This document shows, piece by piece, positions 8,630 to 19,300 of a DNA stretch of 64,000 nt. The notes below the pieces were generated by a model. That model was not told where the DNA came from. It made no database searches and saw nothing but the letters and a program-made list of their open reading frames with translations. The number at the start of each line of letters is the position of its first letter. The stretch's first letter is position 1. Source of the stretch: Halomonas sp. SpR1 (GTDB lineage Bacteria > Pseudomonadota > Gammaproteobacteria > Pseudomonadales > Halomonadaceae). The stretch is from NCBI RefSeq assembly GCF_031010175.1, contig NZ_JAUAMB010000017.1:1-64000 (forward strand). The letters run 5' to 3'. The position numbers and the translations under genes were made by a program.

Positions 8630-10093
8630 ATGACCACTTCTGGGCAACCTCGCACTCAGTGGCTAGGCCGTTGGGGCTTTCTGTTGGCCGCCACCGGCTC
8701 GGCGGTGGGGCTCGGTAATATCTGGAAATTCCCCTACATGACCGGGGAGTTTGGCGGCGGCGCCTTCGTGCTGGTTTATTTGGCGTGCATTTTTGCCGTA
8801 GGCGTGCCAGTGATGATGGTCGAAATCGCCTTTGGGCGACGTGGGCGCGGTAGCCCGGTGGATGCCATACGGCGCGTGGTCAATGAATCTGGCCGCTCGT
8901 CGGCCTGGTCGTTGATTGGCTGGATGGCCATGCTGTGTGGCTTTATGATTTTGTCGTTTTACGTGGTGGTCGCGGGCTGGTCGTTTTCCTATTTATGGAA
9001 AATGCTCACCGGCGGTTTGGCGGGCAGCAGCGTCGATGAGATGGCCGCCGTGTTTGGTGCCAACAACGCTAATCCGCTGAATCTCGGCTTCTGGAGTACG
9101 CTCGTTACGCTGGCCACTATGCTGATTGTGGGCAAGGGGGTTCAGCAAGGGATTGAGAAAAGCGTCAGCTGGATGATGCCGGGTCTGGTCATTATGCTGG
9201 TAGTGCTGATCGGTTTTGGCATGTTCTCCGGTGGCTTTGGTGCGGCGGTGAGCTTCCTGTTCTCGTTCAAGGCGGGCAGCCTCTCGAGCGAAGGCACGTT
9301 GGCAGCGCTTGGCCATGCATTTTTTACCCTCTCGCTGGCCTCCGGGGCGATTCTTACCTATGGCAGTTATCTACCTAAAGGCGCCTCGATTGGCCGCACC
9401 ACGGTCAGTGTGGCGGTGGCGGATACCGTTGTTGCATTGATGGCGGGGCTGGCGATCTTCCCGGTCATTTTTGCCAACGGCATGGATCCCAGCGAAGGTC
9501 CTGGGCTGATCTTTATGAGTCTGCCACTGGCCTTCCAGGCGATGCCGCTGGGCACGCTGTTTGGCATCCTGTTCTTCCTGATGCTCTCCATGGCCGCATT
9601 AACCTCCTCGATCTCTATGGTCGAAGCCACGGTTTCCTGGCTGTGTGATAACAGAGGCATCTCGCGTTCGGCTGCCTCCTGGGGCACCGGTATTGTGCTG
9701 TGGGTGATCAGTACTCTCGCGATGCTGTCGTTTAACCTGGGGGCGGAGTGGACATTGGCCGATAAGAATTTCTTTGACTGGCTGGATTACCTCACATCGC
9801 GTTGGATGATGCCGCTGGGCGGCCTGGGCATGGTGGTTCTGGCTGGGTTTGTAATAAAAAGTGATGCTTTCCGCGAGGAGCTCGGGCTGGACCCTGTGCC
9901 TTATGCGCTGTGGCTGGCCATGGTGCGTTACGTTAGCCCGCTCGGTATTGTGGTGATTTTTGTCGATGCTCTGGGGGTATATCAGGTTTCGTTTGCCACC
10001 CATTGGCCGTGGCTATTGGCGATTCTGGTCGCCATGGTGGCGCTTGGCGAAACCCTAACCCCACGGCTGCGCCACGCACTGAAGGGGGCGTAA
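8630..10093 (+). CDS. Sodium-dependent neurotransmitter:sodium symporter family transporter
   Basis: 487 residues, 11-12 membrane segments of the LeuT fold. TM1 carries the family signature: GFLLAATGSAVGLGNIWKFP is followed by Y, with the unwound glycine region and the W-K-F-P-Y motif. Members import amino acids or related amines with sodium, but the substrate cannot be read from the sequence. The gene converges on the next one, with only two bases between the stop codons and no visible terminator hairpin. Confidence 0.93.
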   Translation: MTTSGQPRTQWLGRWGFLLAATGSAVGLGNIWKFPYMTGEFGGGAFVLVYLACIFAVGVPVMMVEIAFGRRGRGSPVDAIRRVVNESGRSSAWSLIGWMAMLCGFMILSFYVVVAGWSFSYLWKMLTGGLAGSSVDEMAAVFGANNANPLNLGFWSTLVTLATMLIVGKGVQQGIEKSVSWMMPGLVIMLVVLIGFGMFSGGFGAAVSFLFSFKAGSLSSEGTLAALGHAFFTLSLASGAILTYGSYLPKGASIGRTTVSVAVADTVVALMAGLAIFPVIFANGMDPSEGPGLIFMSLPLAFQAMPLGTLFGILFFLMLSMAALTSSISMVEATVSWLCDNRGISRSAASWGTGIVLWVISTLAMLSFNLGAEWTLADKNFFDWLDYLTSRWMMPLGGLGMVVLAGFVIKSDAFREELGLDPVPYALWLAMVRYVSPLGIVVIFVDALGVYQVSFATHWPWLLAILVAMVALGETLTPRLRHALKGA

Positions 10094-10095
10094 TA

Positions 10096-11205
10096 CTACG
10101 GTACCTGCCCCGATAACAAACGCTGCTGCTGAGCTTTTACCTCATCGCTACGTAGCGGCGTTTGGCAGGTGGCAAACACCTCCTCTAAAAAACGCTTGCG
10201 CGAACCACGGTAAGTGCCGCTGAGAAGGGCGGCCTGGGTAAGTACATTGAGCAGCGTTTGGCGCTCAGGGTCACTGAGCTGCGCATACGCTTGCTGGGTG
10301 GTTGGCCAATCCACCTCAAGGTTTTGTGGCTGATCAGGCAGGCTGTTCAGTAGGCGGGCAAGTAGCAGCACCAGGTTCGGGTGAGGGTGCTGGTTGCGCA
10401 TAATCAGTTCTCCTACGCCCTGGGCCACCAACCGGCGTAAATGCGCGTCACTCTCTTTCAGCGTTGCCATTAAATGTGTCACCAGGGCGGGCCCGCGAGC
10501 CTGCAAGTAAGCTTCTTGAATAATACGCGCGGCAATCCACGCGTTCCAAACGGCGTATAGCGGGCCGGTTAATAGGGGTAACAAGCCGCGCAGTGTGAGT
10601 CGCCCCAATAGCCGACGCAGCAGTACACGCAGTAGAAAACTGCTTAAGCTGATTTTTAAGCGATATAGCAGTGCTCTAAGTGTCAGCTTCCAGCCATGCA
10701 GGTAGGCGTGGGGGTCTACGCCATAAATAAGACTACCAGGGCTGGGGTACTCCAGCGCCGACCGGGAAACGCCGTGAACGGTCAACTGAATATCGGGTTC
10801 AAGCGTATCTGTTTGGCCGTAGCGTAGGCCCGCCAAACGGGTAATGCTCGCCACGCCGCGCAGCGCATTCCAGTATAAAAAGCCGATTTCCAGAGCGGTA
10901 ACCAAGCCAGCGACGGCCAGATAGCCGCCCCAGTAGGGGAGTTGCTCCCTAAGGCTCATGGCTTCCCAGTGGCTGGTGGCAAACTCACGCATCCACCATT
11001 CGGCGCAGCCAATCAGCGTGCCGGAAATCAAACCAGCGAGCGCTGCCCAGGTGATGATCCATCGCCGTGCCCGTTTCAGGGCCTGCGGGTCGGGGGAGTC
11101 AAGTGCTGGATGGCGGCGTAAATAGCCCTGTACATAGTGGCTAGCCCAGCGCTGCGCTAGGTCGGGGGCTGGGGCGTACTCTTTATCTGGCCGAGTGAGG
11201 GACAT
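10096..11205 (-). CDS. Conserved membrane protein of unknown function
   Basis: 369 residues, not assigned to a family with confidence. Two hydrophobic helices lie at residues about 50-66 (WIITWAALAGLISGTLIG) and 90-110 (YWGGYLAVAGLVTALEIGFL), followed by a third weakly hydrophobic Leu/Arg-rich region at about 175-235 and a helical soluble C terminus. The DPHAYLHGWK and RGSRKRFLEEVF segments look conserved-type but suggest no enzyme. It starts 43 bases after the umuC stop on the same strand, so it may be transcribed from the umuDC promoter. Confidence 0.6.
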   Translation of the reverse strand: MSLTRPDKEYAPAPDLAQRWASHYVQGYLRRHPALDSPDPQALKRARRWIITWAALAGLISGTLIGCAEWWMREFATSHWEAMSLREQLPYWGGYLAVAGLVTALEIGFLYWNALRGVASITRLAGLRYGQTDTLEPDIQLTVHGVSRSALEYPSPGSLIYGVDPHAYLHGWKLTLRALLYRLKISLSSFLLRVLLRRLLGRLTLRGLLPLLTGPLYAVWNAWIAARIIQEAYLQARGPALVTHLMATLKESDAHLRRLVAQGVGELIMRNQHPHPNLVLLLARLLNSLPDQPQNLEVDWPTTQQAYAQLSDPERQTLLNVLTQAALLSGTYRGSRKRFLEEVFATCQTPLRSDEVKAQQQRLLSGQVP

Positions 11206-11247
11206 AACAACAGCGGTTCCTGCGCATTGGGTCTTCCAGGGTAGCGG

Positions 11248-12549
11248 TTAGGGTCGTGAAGTACACCCATGAATAGCGCCGGGGTGAGTGCCTACTTTCA
11301 TAAGTTCATCCCAACGCGTGGTATAGCGGTCTGAGCGATGGGCGCAGCGTAACTGCCAGGCGGCTGGCGCATTCGTCATGCCAAAGCTGATCGTGCCCTG
11401 CCCCAAGCGCTGGTTGATTTGATCAATGGTTGCCATCAGCAACGGGTGGCGGTCTCGGGCAGGTTGATGCAGTAACGACATTTGGTACTGTTCGGCGTCC
11501 ACTAAATCCAGCAGCATCACACCGGCTTTCATAAATTGGTAACGGGGGCGATGAATCTGCTCAAGCCCTTGGCGAACGGCATCCAGGATCACCCGGGTGT
11601 CGTCACTGGGTGAGGGCAGCGGTATCAATGCATTGGGATTATATTGCAACTGATCGTGGCGATGGCGGTTAGTGTTGAGAAATACCATCACCGCACGGGC
11701 TAAACTGCGCTGCTCGCGCAGTTTTTCAGCGCTGCGCTGGGCGTGACGACGCAGCGCGTTATGCACCTCTGCAAACACACCGGTCGGTTGACCGAAGGAG
11801 CGGGAGGTCATAATGCGTTCCCGGGGCTTATCTAGCGCGTTCATCGCCAAACAGGGTACGCCGCGTAGCTCAAGCGCCGTACGTGCTAGCACCACCGAGA
11901 AGCGTTTGCGGAGCTGTTTTTCATTGCTTTCACGCAAGTCCCAGGCGGTGTTAACGCCGCCAATGGCCAAGCGCTCGGCAAGCCGGTGGCCGACGCCCCA
12001 CACGCTGCCTACCGGTGTGCGTTTGAGCAACGCCTGCGTGGTGTGATCCTGTCCATTAAGCAAGCAAACGCCTTGGTAGAGAGGGTCTTGCTTGGCAAGG
12101 TGATTGGCCAGTTTGGCGAGCGTATGCGTGGGTGCCAGCCCAATACACACTGGCAAGCCCAAGTGGCGGCGTATACGCTGGCGCAGGTGGCGACCCAGCG
12201 CCTCACATTGCCTGCTGGTAAAGCCTTCTAAATAGACGAACATCTCATCTATTGAGTAGGGCGCCACCTCCGGGCAGGCATCACGTAGTAGTTGAGTCAG
12301 CCGCCCCGACATATCGCCGTAGAGCTCGTAATTGGAGGAGAGCAGGTGAATCTCGCCGCGCTGGCGTAGCCCTTCAAGCTTAAAGGCTGGCGTGCCCATG
12401 GGAATATCCAGCGCTTTCAACTCCGCGGAGCGGGCGATCACGCAGCCGTCGTTGTTTGACATCACCCCAACAGGCCTGCCTTCCAGCGCCGGCTGAAAAA
12501 TCCGCTCGCAGCTTACATAGAAGTTGTTGGCATCGATTAGACCGATCAT
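11248..12549 (-). CDS. umuC: Y-family DNA polymerase, UmuC-like catalytic subunit of Pol V
   Basis: 433 residues from ATG 12549, chosen because GAGGAG precedes it at 6-base spacing; the frame extends to a GTG at 12555. Palm-domain carboxylates are present: D6 in IGLIDANNFY, and D101-E102 in YSIDEMF, the same positions as in E. coli UmuC. Helix-hairpin-helix and little-finger regions follow (LKRTPVGSVWGVG, SRSFGQPTG). The protein performs translesion synthesis with UmuD' and RecA. It follows umuD by 45 bases and is under the SOS box upstream of umuD. Confidence 0.95.
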   Translation of the reverse strand: MIGLIDANNFYVSCERIFQPALEGRPVGVMSNNDGCVIARSAELKALDIPMGTPAFKLEGLRQRGEIHLLSSNYELYGDMSGRLTQLLRDACPEVAPYSIDEMFVYLEGFTSRQCEALGRHLRQRIRRHLGLPVCIGLAPTHTLAKLANHLAKQDPLYQGVCLLNGQDHTTQALLKRTPVGSVWGVGHRLAERLAIGGVNTAWDLRESNEKQLRKRFSVVLARTALELRGVPCLAMNALDKPRERIMTSRSFGQPTGVFAEVHNALRRHAQRSAEKLREQRSLARAVMVFLNTNRHRHDQLQYNPNALIPLPSPSDDTRVILDAVRQGLEQIHRPRYQFMKAGVMLLDLVDAEQYQMSLLHQPARDRHPLLMATIDQINQRLGQGTISFGMTNAPAAWQLRCAHRSDRYTTRWDELMKVGTHPGAIHGCTSRP

Positions 12550-12594
12550 CGCCACTCCTCATCTCGAATAGGCGAGTTAGCGCAAAGAAGCATG

Positions 12595-13038
12595 TCAACG
12601 TACATACTCGTGCACGACAGCACGCACTACGCCCCATAGCTGGCAGTCGCTGCCTTCAAGAGGCAGCGGCGGATAGTCTGGGTGACCCGAACATAGATGC
12701 GGCGTGCCCCGGTAAAGCGCGTAGCGTTTAATCAACGCCTCGCCCTCCAGCATAGCGATCAAAATATGGCCCAGGCGTGGTTCTATACTGCGATCAACAA
12801 TCAGCAGGTCGCCTTCAAAAATACCCCAGCCTTCCATGCTGTCGCCGGTGGCGGTGACATAGAACGTCGCGGTGGGGTTTTTAACCAGCCGTGTGTTGAG
12901 ATCCAGCGTGCATGGCTCGTAATCCTGAGCAGGCGAAGGAAAGCCGCTAAAACCAGCGCGGCCCAGAAAAGTTAAATAAGGCAGCGGCTGAGAAGTTAAC
13001 GGCAAGTCTGGCGGAAAGTGAGCTGACTGGCCCGGCAT
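12595..13038 (-). CDS. umuD: UmuD-like self-cleaving Pol V accessory protein
   Basis: 147 residues from ATG 13038; CAGG at 9-base spacing favours this over the in-frame ATG at 13047. The S24 peptidase dyad is Ser67 (TGDSMEGWG) and Lys104 (ALIKRYA), each exactly seven residues after E. coli S60/K97. The cleavage point aligns to S31-G32 in SGFPSPAQDY, where E. coli has Cys-Gly, so the P1 residue differs. After RecA-stimulated self-cleavage the product would join UmuC as Pol V. The gene lies 26 bases downstream of a LexA box. Confidence 0.93.
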   Translation of the reverse strand: MPGQSAHFPPDLPLTSQPLPYLTFLGRAGFSGFPSPAQDYEPCTLDLNTRLVKNPTATFYVTATGDSMEGWGIFEGDLLIVDRSIEPRLGHILIAMLEGEALIKRYALYRGTPHLCSGHPDYPPLPLEGSDCQLWGVVRAVVHEYVR

Positions 13039-13063
13039 CGTTGGCATCCTGGCTGATATTGAT

Positions 13064-13079
13064 ATGTATAAATATACAG
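13064..13079 (-). promoter_or_regulatory. LexA (SOS) box for umuDC
   Basis: Read on the minus strand this is CTGTATATTTATACAT, matching the gammaproteobacterial consensus CTGTATATATATACAG at 14 of 16 positions, with an intact CTG half and CAT replacing CAG. It sits directly upstream of umuD, as expected for LexA repression of the operon. Confidence 0.85.
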
Positions 13080-13130
13080 TATTTAGTTTTGAGAAAGAAA
13101 ATGCAAGCGAGTCAGCCGGCGTTCACTAAA

Positions 13131-13240
13131 AGCCTCGCAAATCGCGGGTTGAAGCACCCTACCAAAAGGGCTGCAAGCCCCCCGCACTCTTGTCAAGCTG
13201 GCAGCCCGGACATTTGCGAGCTGAAGCTACCAACGTTTAA
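13131..13240. repeat. REP-like pair of palindromic elements
   Basis: Two related segments, CGCGGGTTGAAGCACCCTACC (13143 on) and GCGAGCTGAAGCTACC (from 13216), each fold as a small GAAG-looped hairpin. They are flanked by an inverted pair CTCGCAAAT (13134-13142) and ATTTGCGAG (13212-13220). A hairpin GGGCT-GCA-AGCCC (13168-13180) lies between. This looks like the interspersed extragenic REP/BIME elements common in gammaproteobacteria. With the SOS box and the dyad at 13271, it accounts for most of the 328-base gap between umuD and glyA. Confidence 0.55.
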
Positions 13241-13270
13241 TCACTCAAGATGAATATGGCTCATTAACAA

Positions 13271-13302
13271 CCTGACGCGGATGCGATGAAAGTCGCGTCA
13301 GG
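13271..13302. promoter_or_regulatory. 9-bp inverted repeat upstream of glyA
   Basis: CCTGACGCG-N14-CGCGTCAGG is a perfect dyad ending 64 bases before the glyA start. It could be an operator or a leader hairpin. No PurR-type box was recognised nearby. Confidence 0.45.
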
Positions 13303-13366
13303 CTGCGTTATGATAGCTCCCTCGCTTCTCCCATGATGATCCTTTCTCGTTACGAGGTTCCTGCCG

Positions 13367-14632
13367 ATGTTCAGCCGTGATATGACAATTGCCGGATTCG
13401 ATGATGTGCTGTTTGATGCCATGCAGAAAGAGGTGGCGCGCCAGGAAGCCCACATCGAACTGATCGCTTCCGAAAACTACGCCAGCCCCCGCGTACTTGA
13501 AGCTCAGGGCAGCCAGCTGACCAACAAATACGCCGAAGGCTATCCCGGCAAGCGCTACTACGGTGGCTGTGAATTCGTCGATATCGCTGAGAACCTGGCC
13601 ATCGATTACGCCAAAGAGCTATTCGGCGCTACCTACGTGAACGTTCAACCCCACTCGGGTTCGCAAGCTAACAGCGCGGTGTTCCAAGCGCTCGTTAAGC
13701 CCGGCGATACGATTTTAGGCATGAGCCTGGATGCAGGTGGCCACCTAACTCACGGTGCCAAACCTAACTTCTCGGGTAAGCACTACAATGCCATTCAGTA
13801 CGGCTTGAATGAGCAAGAGCTGATCGATTACGAGCAAGTGGCCCAGCTTGCCCGTGAGCACAAACCCAAAATGATCATCGCCGGCTTCTCAGCCTATTCA
13901 CAAATCGTTGATTGGGCCAAATTCCGCGAAATAGCCGACGAAGTGGGTGCTTACTTACTAGTCGATATGGCCCACGTCTCAGGTCTGGTTGCCGCAGGCG
14001 TTTACCCCAGCCCCTTGCCCCATGCCCACGTGGTCACCTCCACTACGCATAAAACTCTGCGCGGTCCCCGCAGCGGCGTGATCCTCTCAGCGGAAAACGA
14101 CGCTGATATTGAGAAAAAGCTGCAGTCAGCGGTTTTCCCCGGTGGTCAGGGCGGTCCCTTGATGCACGTCATTGCCGCTAAGGCGATCTGCTTTAAAGAA
14201 GCCATGGCGCCGGAGTTCAAAACCTACCAGCAGCAGGTAGTTAAAAACGCCAAAGCCATGGCGAAAGTGTTTATTAACCGCGGTTACGATATTGTCTCTG
14301 GTGGCACCGAAGACCACCTCTTCCTGCTTTCACTGATCAAGCAGGGCGTAACAGGTAAAGATGCCGATGCGGCTTTGGGTCGCGCCCATATCACCGTGAA
14401 CAAGAATGCTGTGCCTAACGACCCGCAAAGCCCGTTTATTACCTCTGGCCTGCGTATTGGCACTCCGGCGGTGACCACCCGCGGCTTCGCTGAGCAGGAG
14501 TGTACCGAGCTAGCAGGCTGGATCTGTGACATTCTGGATGTACTGGCCAAAGGCGAAGATACCAGCACCATCGAAGCCCAGGTGCTGGATAAAGTAGCCG
14601 AAGTTTGTGCGCGGCTGCCGGTTTATAAGTAA
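13367..14632 (+). CDS. glyA: Serine hydroxymethyltransferase
   Basis: 421 residues, aligning throughout with E. coli GlyA. The PLP-binding lysine is K229 in [11 protein letters not shown], the same number as in E. coli. [23 protein letters not shown] and the PHSGSQAN segment are intact. It interconverts serine and glycine in the cytosol, supplying C1 units to tetrahydrofolate. The start MFSRDM lines up with the E. coli start. It is a single-gene unit with its own terminator. Confidence 0.98.
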   Translation: MFSRDMTIAGFDDVLFDAMQKEVARQEAHIELIASENYASPRVLEAQGSQLTNKYAEGYPGKRYYGGCEFVDIAENLAIDYAKELFGATYVNVQPHSGSQANSAVFQALVKPGDTILGMSLDAGGHLTHGAKPNFSGKHYNAIQYGLNEQELIDYEQVAQLAREHKPKMIIAGFSAYSQIVDWAKFREIADEVGAYLLVDMAHVSGLVAAGVYPSPLPHAHVVTSTTHKTLRGPRSGVILSAENDADIEKKLQSAVFPGGQGGPLMHVIAAKAICFKEAMAPEFKTYQQQVVKNAKAMAKVFINRGYDIVSGGTEDHLFLLSLIKQGVTGKDADAALGRAHITVNKNAVPNDPQSPFITSGLRIGTPAVTTRGFAEQECTELAGWICDILDVLAKGEDTSTIEAQVLDKVAEVCARLPVYK

Positions 14633-14665
14633 GCAGCTGTAACACTACTCCTTGGCTAAGGATAG

Positions 14666-14710
14666 CCCAAAGAACGGGTGGCCCATTAGGGTCACCCGTT
14701 CTTTGTTGGG
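14666..14710. terminator. Bidirectional intrinsic terminator between glyA and the phosphomannomutase gene
   Basis: CCCAAAGAACGGGTG (14666-14680) pairs with CACCCGTTCTTTGTTGGG (14693-14710) around a 12-base loop, giving a long stem with one bulged base. A-rich and T-rich arms on both sides allow function in both directions for the two convergent genes. Confidence 0.8.
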
Positions 14711-14719
14711 TATATGCGG

Positions 14720-16156
14720 CTAGTTCAGTTTGTTGAGCGCAGCCAAACTCAGTTTTACCAGTGCCGATGCCTCTGCTTGCGAAGCTGATTCACTATAGCA
14801 GCGCAGCTCCGGCGCATTGCCAGAGGGGCGAAGATGCACAATATCGCCATTTTCAAGCGTGGCTCTTAGTCCATCGATACTGTTCACCGATGAGATGCGA
14901 GACTGAAGCCCTAACGTTTGCTGCATTAGCTCAGGTGAAGCCTGCCATTCGGTCAGCATCGCATGGCTTTTCTCTGTGGCGAAACCCTTGAGCCGGTCAC
15001 TCGCCGTATAGCGAGCAGGTAAGTCAGCGATTAATCGCGAAAGGCTAACCCCACGTTGGGCGGCCATCACCATCAAAGTAAGAGCGGGTAGTAGCGCATC
15101 GCGGGTGGGCAGCGCGGCTAACTGACGGCCTTCGCTCTCCAGTCTGCTTCCCAATAGAAAACCGCCGTTGGCTTCAAACCCAGCCACTCGAGCAAACCGT
15201 TCACTGAGCTTAGCCATACTGTCCAACACATAAGGCGAACCAATGCGCGTGCGCTCAACTCGCTGAAAGGCACCGCAAGCCTCAATCGCCGTATTGCAGC
15301 TGACCGGTACTGCCAGCGCTTCGATTCCCAATGCGCGAGCGCAGAGTAAACCAACGATATCGCCACGCTGCCATGTACCCGTTTCATCCCCCAGTAATGG
15401 GCGATCACCATCACCATCAGTAGAAAATAGGGCCTGTAACTGGTGCTGGTTTGCCCAGGCACGCCCTTGGGCCTGATCTTCGTCGCTAACGGCTTCGGTA
15501 TCTACGGGAACAAAAGCCTCACTGCGGCCCAGTACCACGACATCCGCACCTAACTCGCTCAAAATATGCGCGCTTAAATCGCGGCCTGCAGCAGAGTGTT
15601 GGTATAAACCTACCCGCCAACCCTTTAATGGCTCACCTGGAAACCATGTAGTGAAGCGCTGGGAGTATGCCTTATTAGCCGCTTCAGAGACTTCGCTGCG
15701 CGTTGGCGGAGGTAGTGTAGGCATCGCTGCCTCGGCATTAAGAATGGCGGTTTCATCAGCTTTGGTGATCTCGCCGTCGGGGCGGTAAAACTTGATGCCG
15801 TTCCGGTTAAACGGAATATGGCTGCCGGTAATCATGATGCAGGGTACGCCATCTTCCATCGCCTTTAACGCCAGAGCGGGCGTTGGCAATATGCCGTAAT
15901 CATCCACCTCCACTCCCATTGCATGGGCCGCGCTGGTGCAGGCAGCAGCCATCGCGGGGCTGCTGGGACGGCGATCCATTCCCAGCGCAATACGCGCCAC
16001 CGGGGAGGAGGCTCTCAGGGCGGTAATAAACGCCACGGTGAAGGCCGCACATACCTCATCGGTAAACTGTTCTACCAGCCCTCGCGCGCCGCTGGTGCCA
16101 AAAGCAATGCCGCTGTCATTAATAATTGCGGTAGTGGAACGCACTGAGCTCAACAT
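14720..16156 (-). CDS. manB: Phosphomannomutase (alpha-D-phosphohexomutase family)
   Basis: 478 residues. The phosphoserine loop is TGSHIPFNRNG with S112, and the metal loop is STDGDGDRP with D247/D249/D251. Both are hallmarks of the phosphohexomutase superfamily. The C-terminal phosphate-binding loop reads HLRPSGNAPELRCYSES. It most likely converts mannose-6-P to mannose-1-P, feeding the GDP-mannose made by ManC (29719) and used by Gmd/Rmd (44584-46603) for the surface polysaccharide. Phosphoglucomutase activity is possible; the specificity loop is not diagnostic by eye. Confidence 0.82.
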   Translation of the reverse strand: MLSSVRSTTAIINDSGIAFGTSGARGLVEQFTDEVCAAFTVAFITALRASSPVARIALGMDRRPSSPAMAAACTSAAHAMGVEVDDYGILPTPALALKAMEDGVPCIMITGSHIPFNRNGIKFYRPDGEITKADETAILNAEAAMPTLPPPTRSEVSEAANKAYSQRFTTWFPGEPLKGWRVGLYQHSAAGRDLSAHILSELGADVVVLGRSEAFVPVDTEAVSDEDQAQGRAWANQHQLQALFSTDGDGDRPLLGDETGTWQRGDIVGLLCARALGIEALAVPVSCNTAIEACGAFQRVERTRIGSPYVLDSMAKLSERFARVAGFEANGGFLLGSRLESEGRQLAALPTRDALLPALTLMVMAAQRGVSLSRLIADLPARYTASDRLKGFATEKSHAMLTEWQASPELMQQTLGLQSRISSVNSIDGLRATLENGDIVHLRPSGNAPELRCYSESASQAEASALVKLSLAALNKLN

Positions 16157-16277
16157 GTATCTCCTGAAAAAGGTGTCTGCAGTGAGTTTAACATTCTGCT
16201 AGGGAAGTACGATGGAACACTGCGTGGTCACTAGCGAAAACTAACGTCTGCTAGGCAAAACTTAGCGCCATTAAAAA

Positions 16278-16303
16278 AATGGCCTCTGCAAGCGGAGGCC
16301 ATT
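16278..16303 (-). terminator. Intrinsic terminator of the nuclease gene
   Basis: AATGGCCTC (16278-16286) and GAGGCCATT (16295-16303) form a 9-bp stem with an 8-base loop. On the minus strand it is followed by a run of seven T. It lies 22 bases beyond the stop of the nuclease gene. Confidence 0.85.
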
Positions 16304-16324
16304 CTCTCAAGTCAGTCCGTTTAA

Positions 16325-19300
16325 TTAAGCGTCAGCAAGGCCCAAATTTAGGCCTACTAAGATAGGATCATGGTCTGAGCTGCGAAATGCATCATTGGCA
16401 TATAGGTTGTCATCCTGACGGTCGTTGGTGAAGTCGGTGTTGTAGTCCAACGCCGGTGCCTCATCCGCATTGATGTGCCAGGTCGTGGTTCCGGTGACTT
16501 GGCCTGCCAGAGATTCACTGGCTAACGCATGATCCAAAGAGCCCCAGAAGCCATCAAAGACGTAGCTGTAATCATCGTCAAGCAAATCATAGCCAGCGTC
16601 CGTCAGTGTCGTAATGGGGTCTTCCATGGCATAAGCATTCAAGTCGCCAAGAATCAGCACATCGCTGTCATCGCTACCGGTGGGTTTGGTGCCTAGCCAT
16701 TCAAGCAACTCCTCTGCGGCCTTAATACGGGTAGGATTATTATTCGCTTGGCCATCGCCAATGGCATCTTCGCCGTTAACCACACTGCCCTTGGACTTAA
16801 AGTGGTTCACGACGACAGAGAATTCCTCCCCATCGCCATCTACAAAGGTTTGCATCACTGGAGCACGGTTTGCAGTGACGAAAGCACCATCGGCTTTAGT
16901 CGCAGCGGCGCCAGCAGGTGTTACTGCCTGACTGTTGTAGATTACCCCAACCGCAATGGCATCATCCCCAGGGCTAATGGGATTACCATTCTTATCTTCG
17001 GGAACGCTGTAAGCCCAGGTGACCCCCTGAATGTTTTTAGCCTGCACATCTGCATTAAGCGCATCTACCAGCGCGGCAATAGCACTATCGTCTCCATAGC
17101 CGTTGTTCTCTATTTCCATGAGACCCACGACATCTGCACCGCTACTATTGATTGCCGCCACGATCTTGGCTTCCTGACGAGCAAACTCCTCGACATTGTT
17201 GGCTCCACGCGGATCATGCAGAGTGCCATTTAAGGTTTCTGTTTTATTGCCGTTCTCATTCAGAGTAGTGAAGTAGTTCAGAACGTTGAATGAGGCAACC
17301 GTAATATCGGCGTCACCCAGGACATCTGTGTCAGGTGTAGCGGGGCGTGCCGGGCCGGTAAAGCCCAGACCCTCGACGTTTTGGACTTTCCACTCTTCGA
17401 AGTTGTAATCAAGTACACCTTCGAGTACTTGCAGCTCATCACCACCGCGCAACGGATTAGTGGCAGAAAGCGCCTCACCGTTTCTGCCATAAATAATCGG
17501 GTCTGGATTTTGCGCTGAGTTCGCGTCATCGATCTTGATGGTGCGCGCTGCGGCGTCTTCAAGCCAGGCGCTATAGCCTGCTACGTCAGGCTCGTTGACT
17601 TCCGTGAACTGTTCTAAACGGCCACCCGATGAAAGCGTGACTTCGCCGTAGCGGCCTAGCTCATAAAGCTCGGTGACCACCAAAGGTTCGCCATCCAGCG
17701 CTTCGATAGCAACGCGCATACCTTCAAAGGCTTCCAGGCCCTGCTGGTCGGTAAACGGCATGATGACGCGCTGGCTTGCCGGCAAGGCCATATCATTAGC
17801 CAGTACCTCCAGGCTATCGCGCGCGGCGGTTAACTGGGTTTTCTTGAAATACTCTGAGACCTCGCCGCTAATGCGAATCTGATCACCGGCCGTAAGCTGT
17901 TCCAACCACTCACCACTGCCGTTACCTGCATATACAAAGATGCCTTCTGATGTCTCTGCATTATCGTCGTTATCGCTATCTTCCTCTTGAAGGAAGAAGC
18001 CATCCAGGCCGGGGGTTACCATGGTGACAATGGCTTCAAGCGTCACTTCTTCACCTGTCATGGGGCTGGCATCTTCCTCACCCTGCACAGAAGAAATAAG
18101 CGTAATATCCACATGTGGCTCATTAGCCAGACCGGGTGATGCCACGGCGGGGACATCGCCATTATCGCCGCCCAACGCATCAGAGCTGAACGCCCCGTTA
18201 CTTTGAGTGGTGGTAAATGCCTGTAAATCTACATCCCATGAGGCAGCGTCAAACCCATCGGTATCTGGATAGGCTTCCAACGCCACTTGGTTGCCGTCAA
18301 CACGCGGGTCGCCTTGCCATAGGGTTACGGCATCGCCACCACCGCCCAGGCCAGAAGCGTCCTCAGCATAACCAATTTTTAGGCTATCGATATTGTGTAA
18401 GTTGCTCCACGCTGAACGAAACTCTGCGACTGATTCGGCGTTGCCATCCACCATGACAATTGCCGATTCTCCCGGAGCAAGTGATGTTAATCCTTGAATT
18501 TCAACAGCATCCATAGGGTCGGCGCTGTCATCATCGTAATAAAGCGACTGAGTAGTGAAATCCAGCGTTTCGTTAGAGCGGTTGTTGATCTCGAACCAGT
18601 CTTCCGTAATATCGGTGCCGCTTTGACCTGACCAAATCTCAGTGATAGCTAGTCCAATATCGCGCTCATCGGGTACATAAGGCGCTTTCATTGTGCCCAG
18701 TTGGAACTTGGTCGTTGTATTAGCAGGTAATGCACCATACTCAAACGACCAGTTTTCCGGGGCGCCGATGGCGCTTAAGAGCTCATCCGCCGTACCGAAA
18801 CCATCGCCGCTAAAGGCGGCGTTGCGGGCACTGCCAACGGCCACCGCCGTTACACCCTCTTCGAGGCCAGTAGGAAGTGCGGAGTTGTTGGAGGAGTTGG
18901 CGGTGTTCTGCCACTCATCGCTATTGGTTTGCACAGCGTAGATAAACGTAGGGTTGCTAGCCTTGCCAACGAATGCAAGCACCTGATCACCGCCGACCGA
19001 AAGATTGAAACCATTGTTGCCCACATCGCTACCGTTAGCTGTGGTGAATTGCTCAGAGTCCGCTGTGTAAGTGATCACGGTGCCGGCAGCGACACCGCCT
19101 TCTGGCGCTGTCCACTTCACGGCACCTTCACTAGCGCGAAAGGCATCGCCTACCCAGCCTGAATCGGTAAAGGTAATTTCCGCACCTTCGCTGATACCCT
19201 GTAACGTCACAAACTGAAAGGTTTTTTCACTACCACTGACCGACGTAACCGCGATATCACCGGCTTGAGGTACCCAATCAGGCAAATTAAACTCAATATC

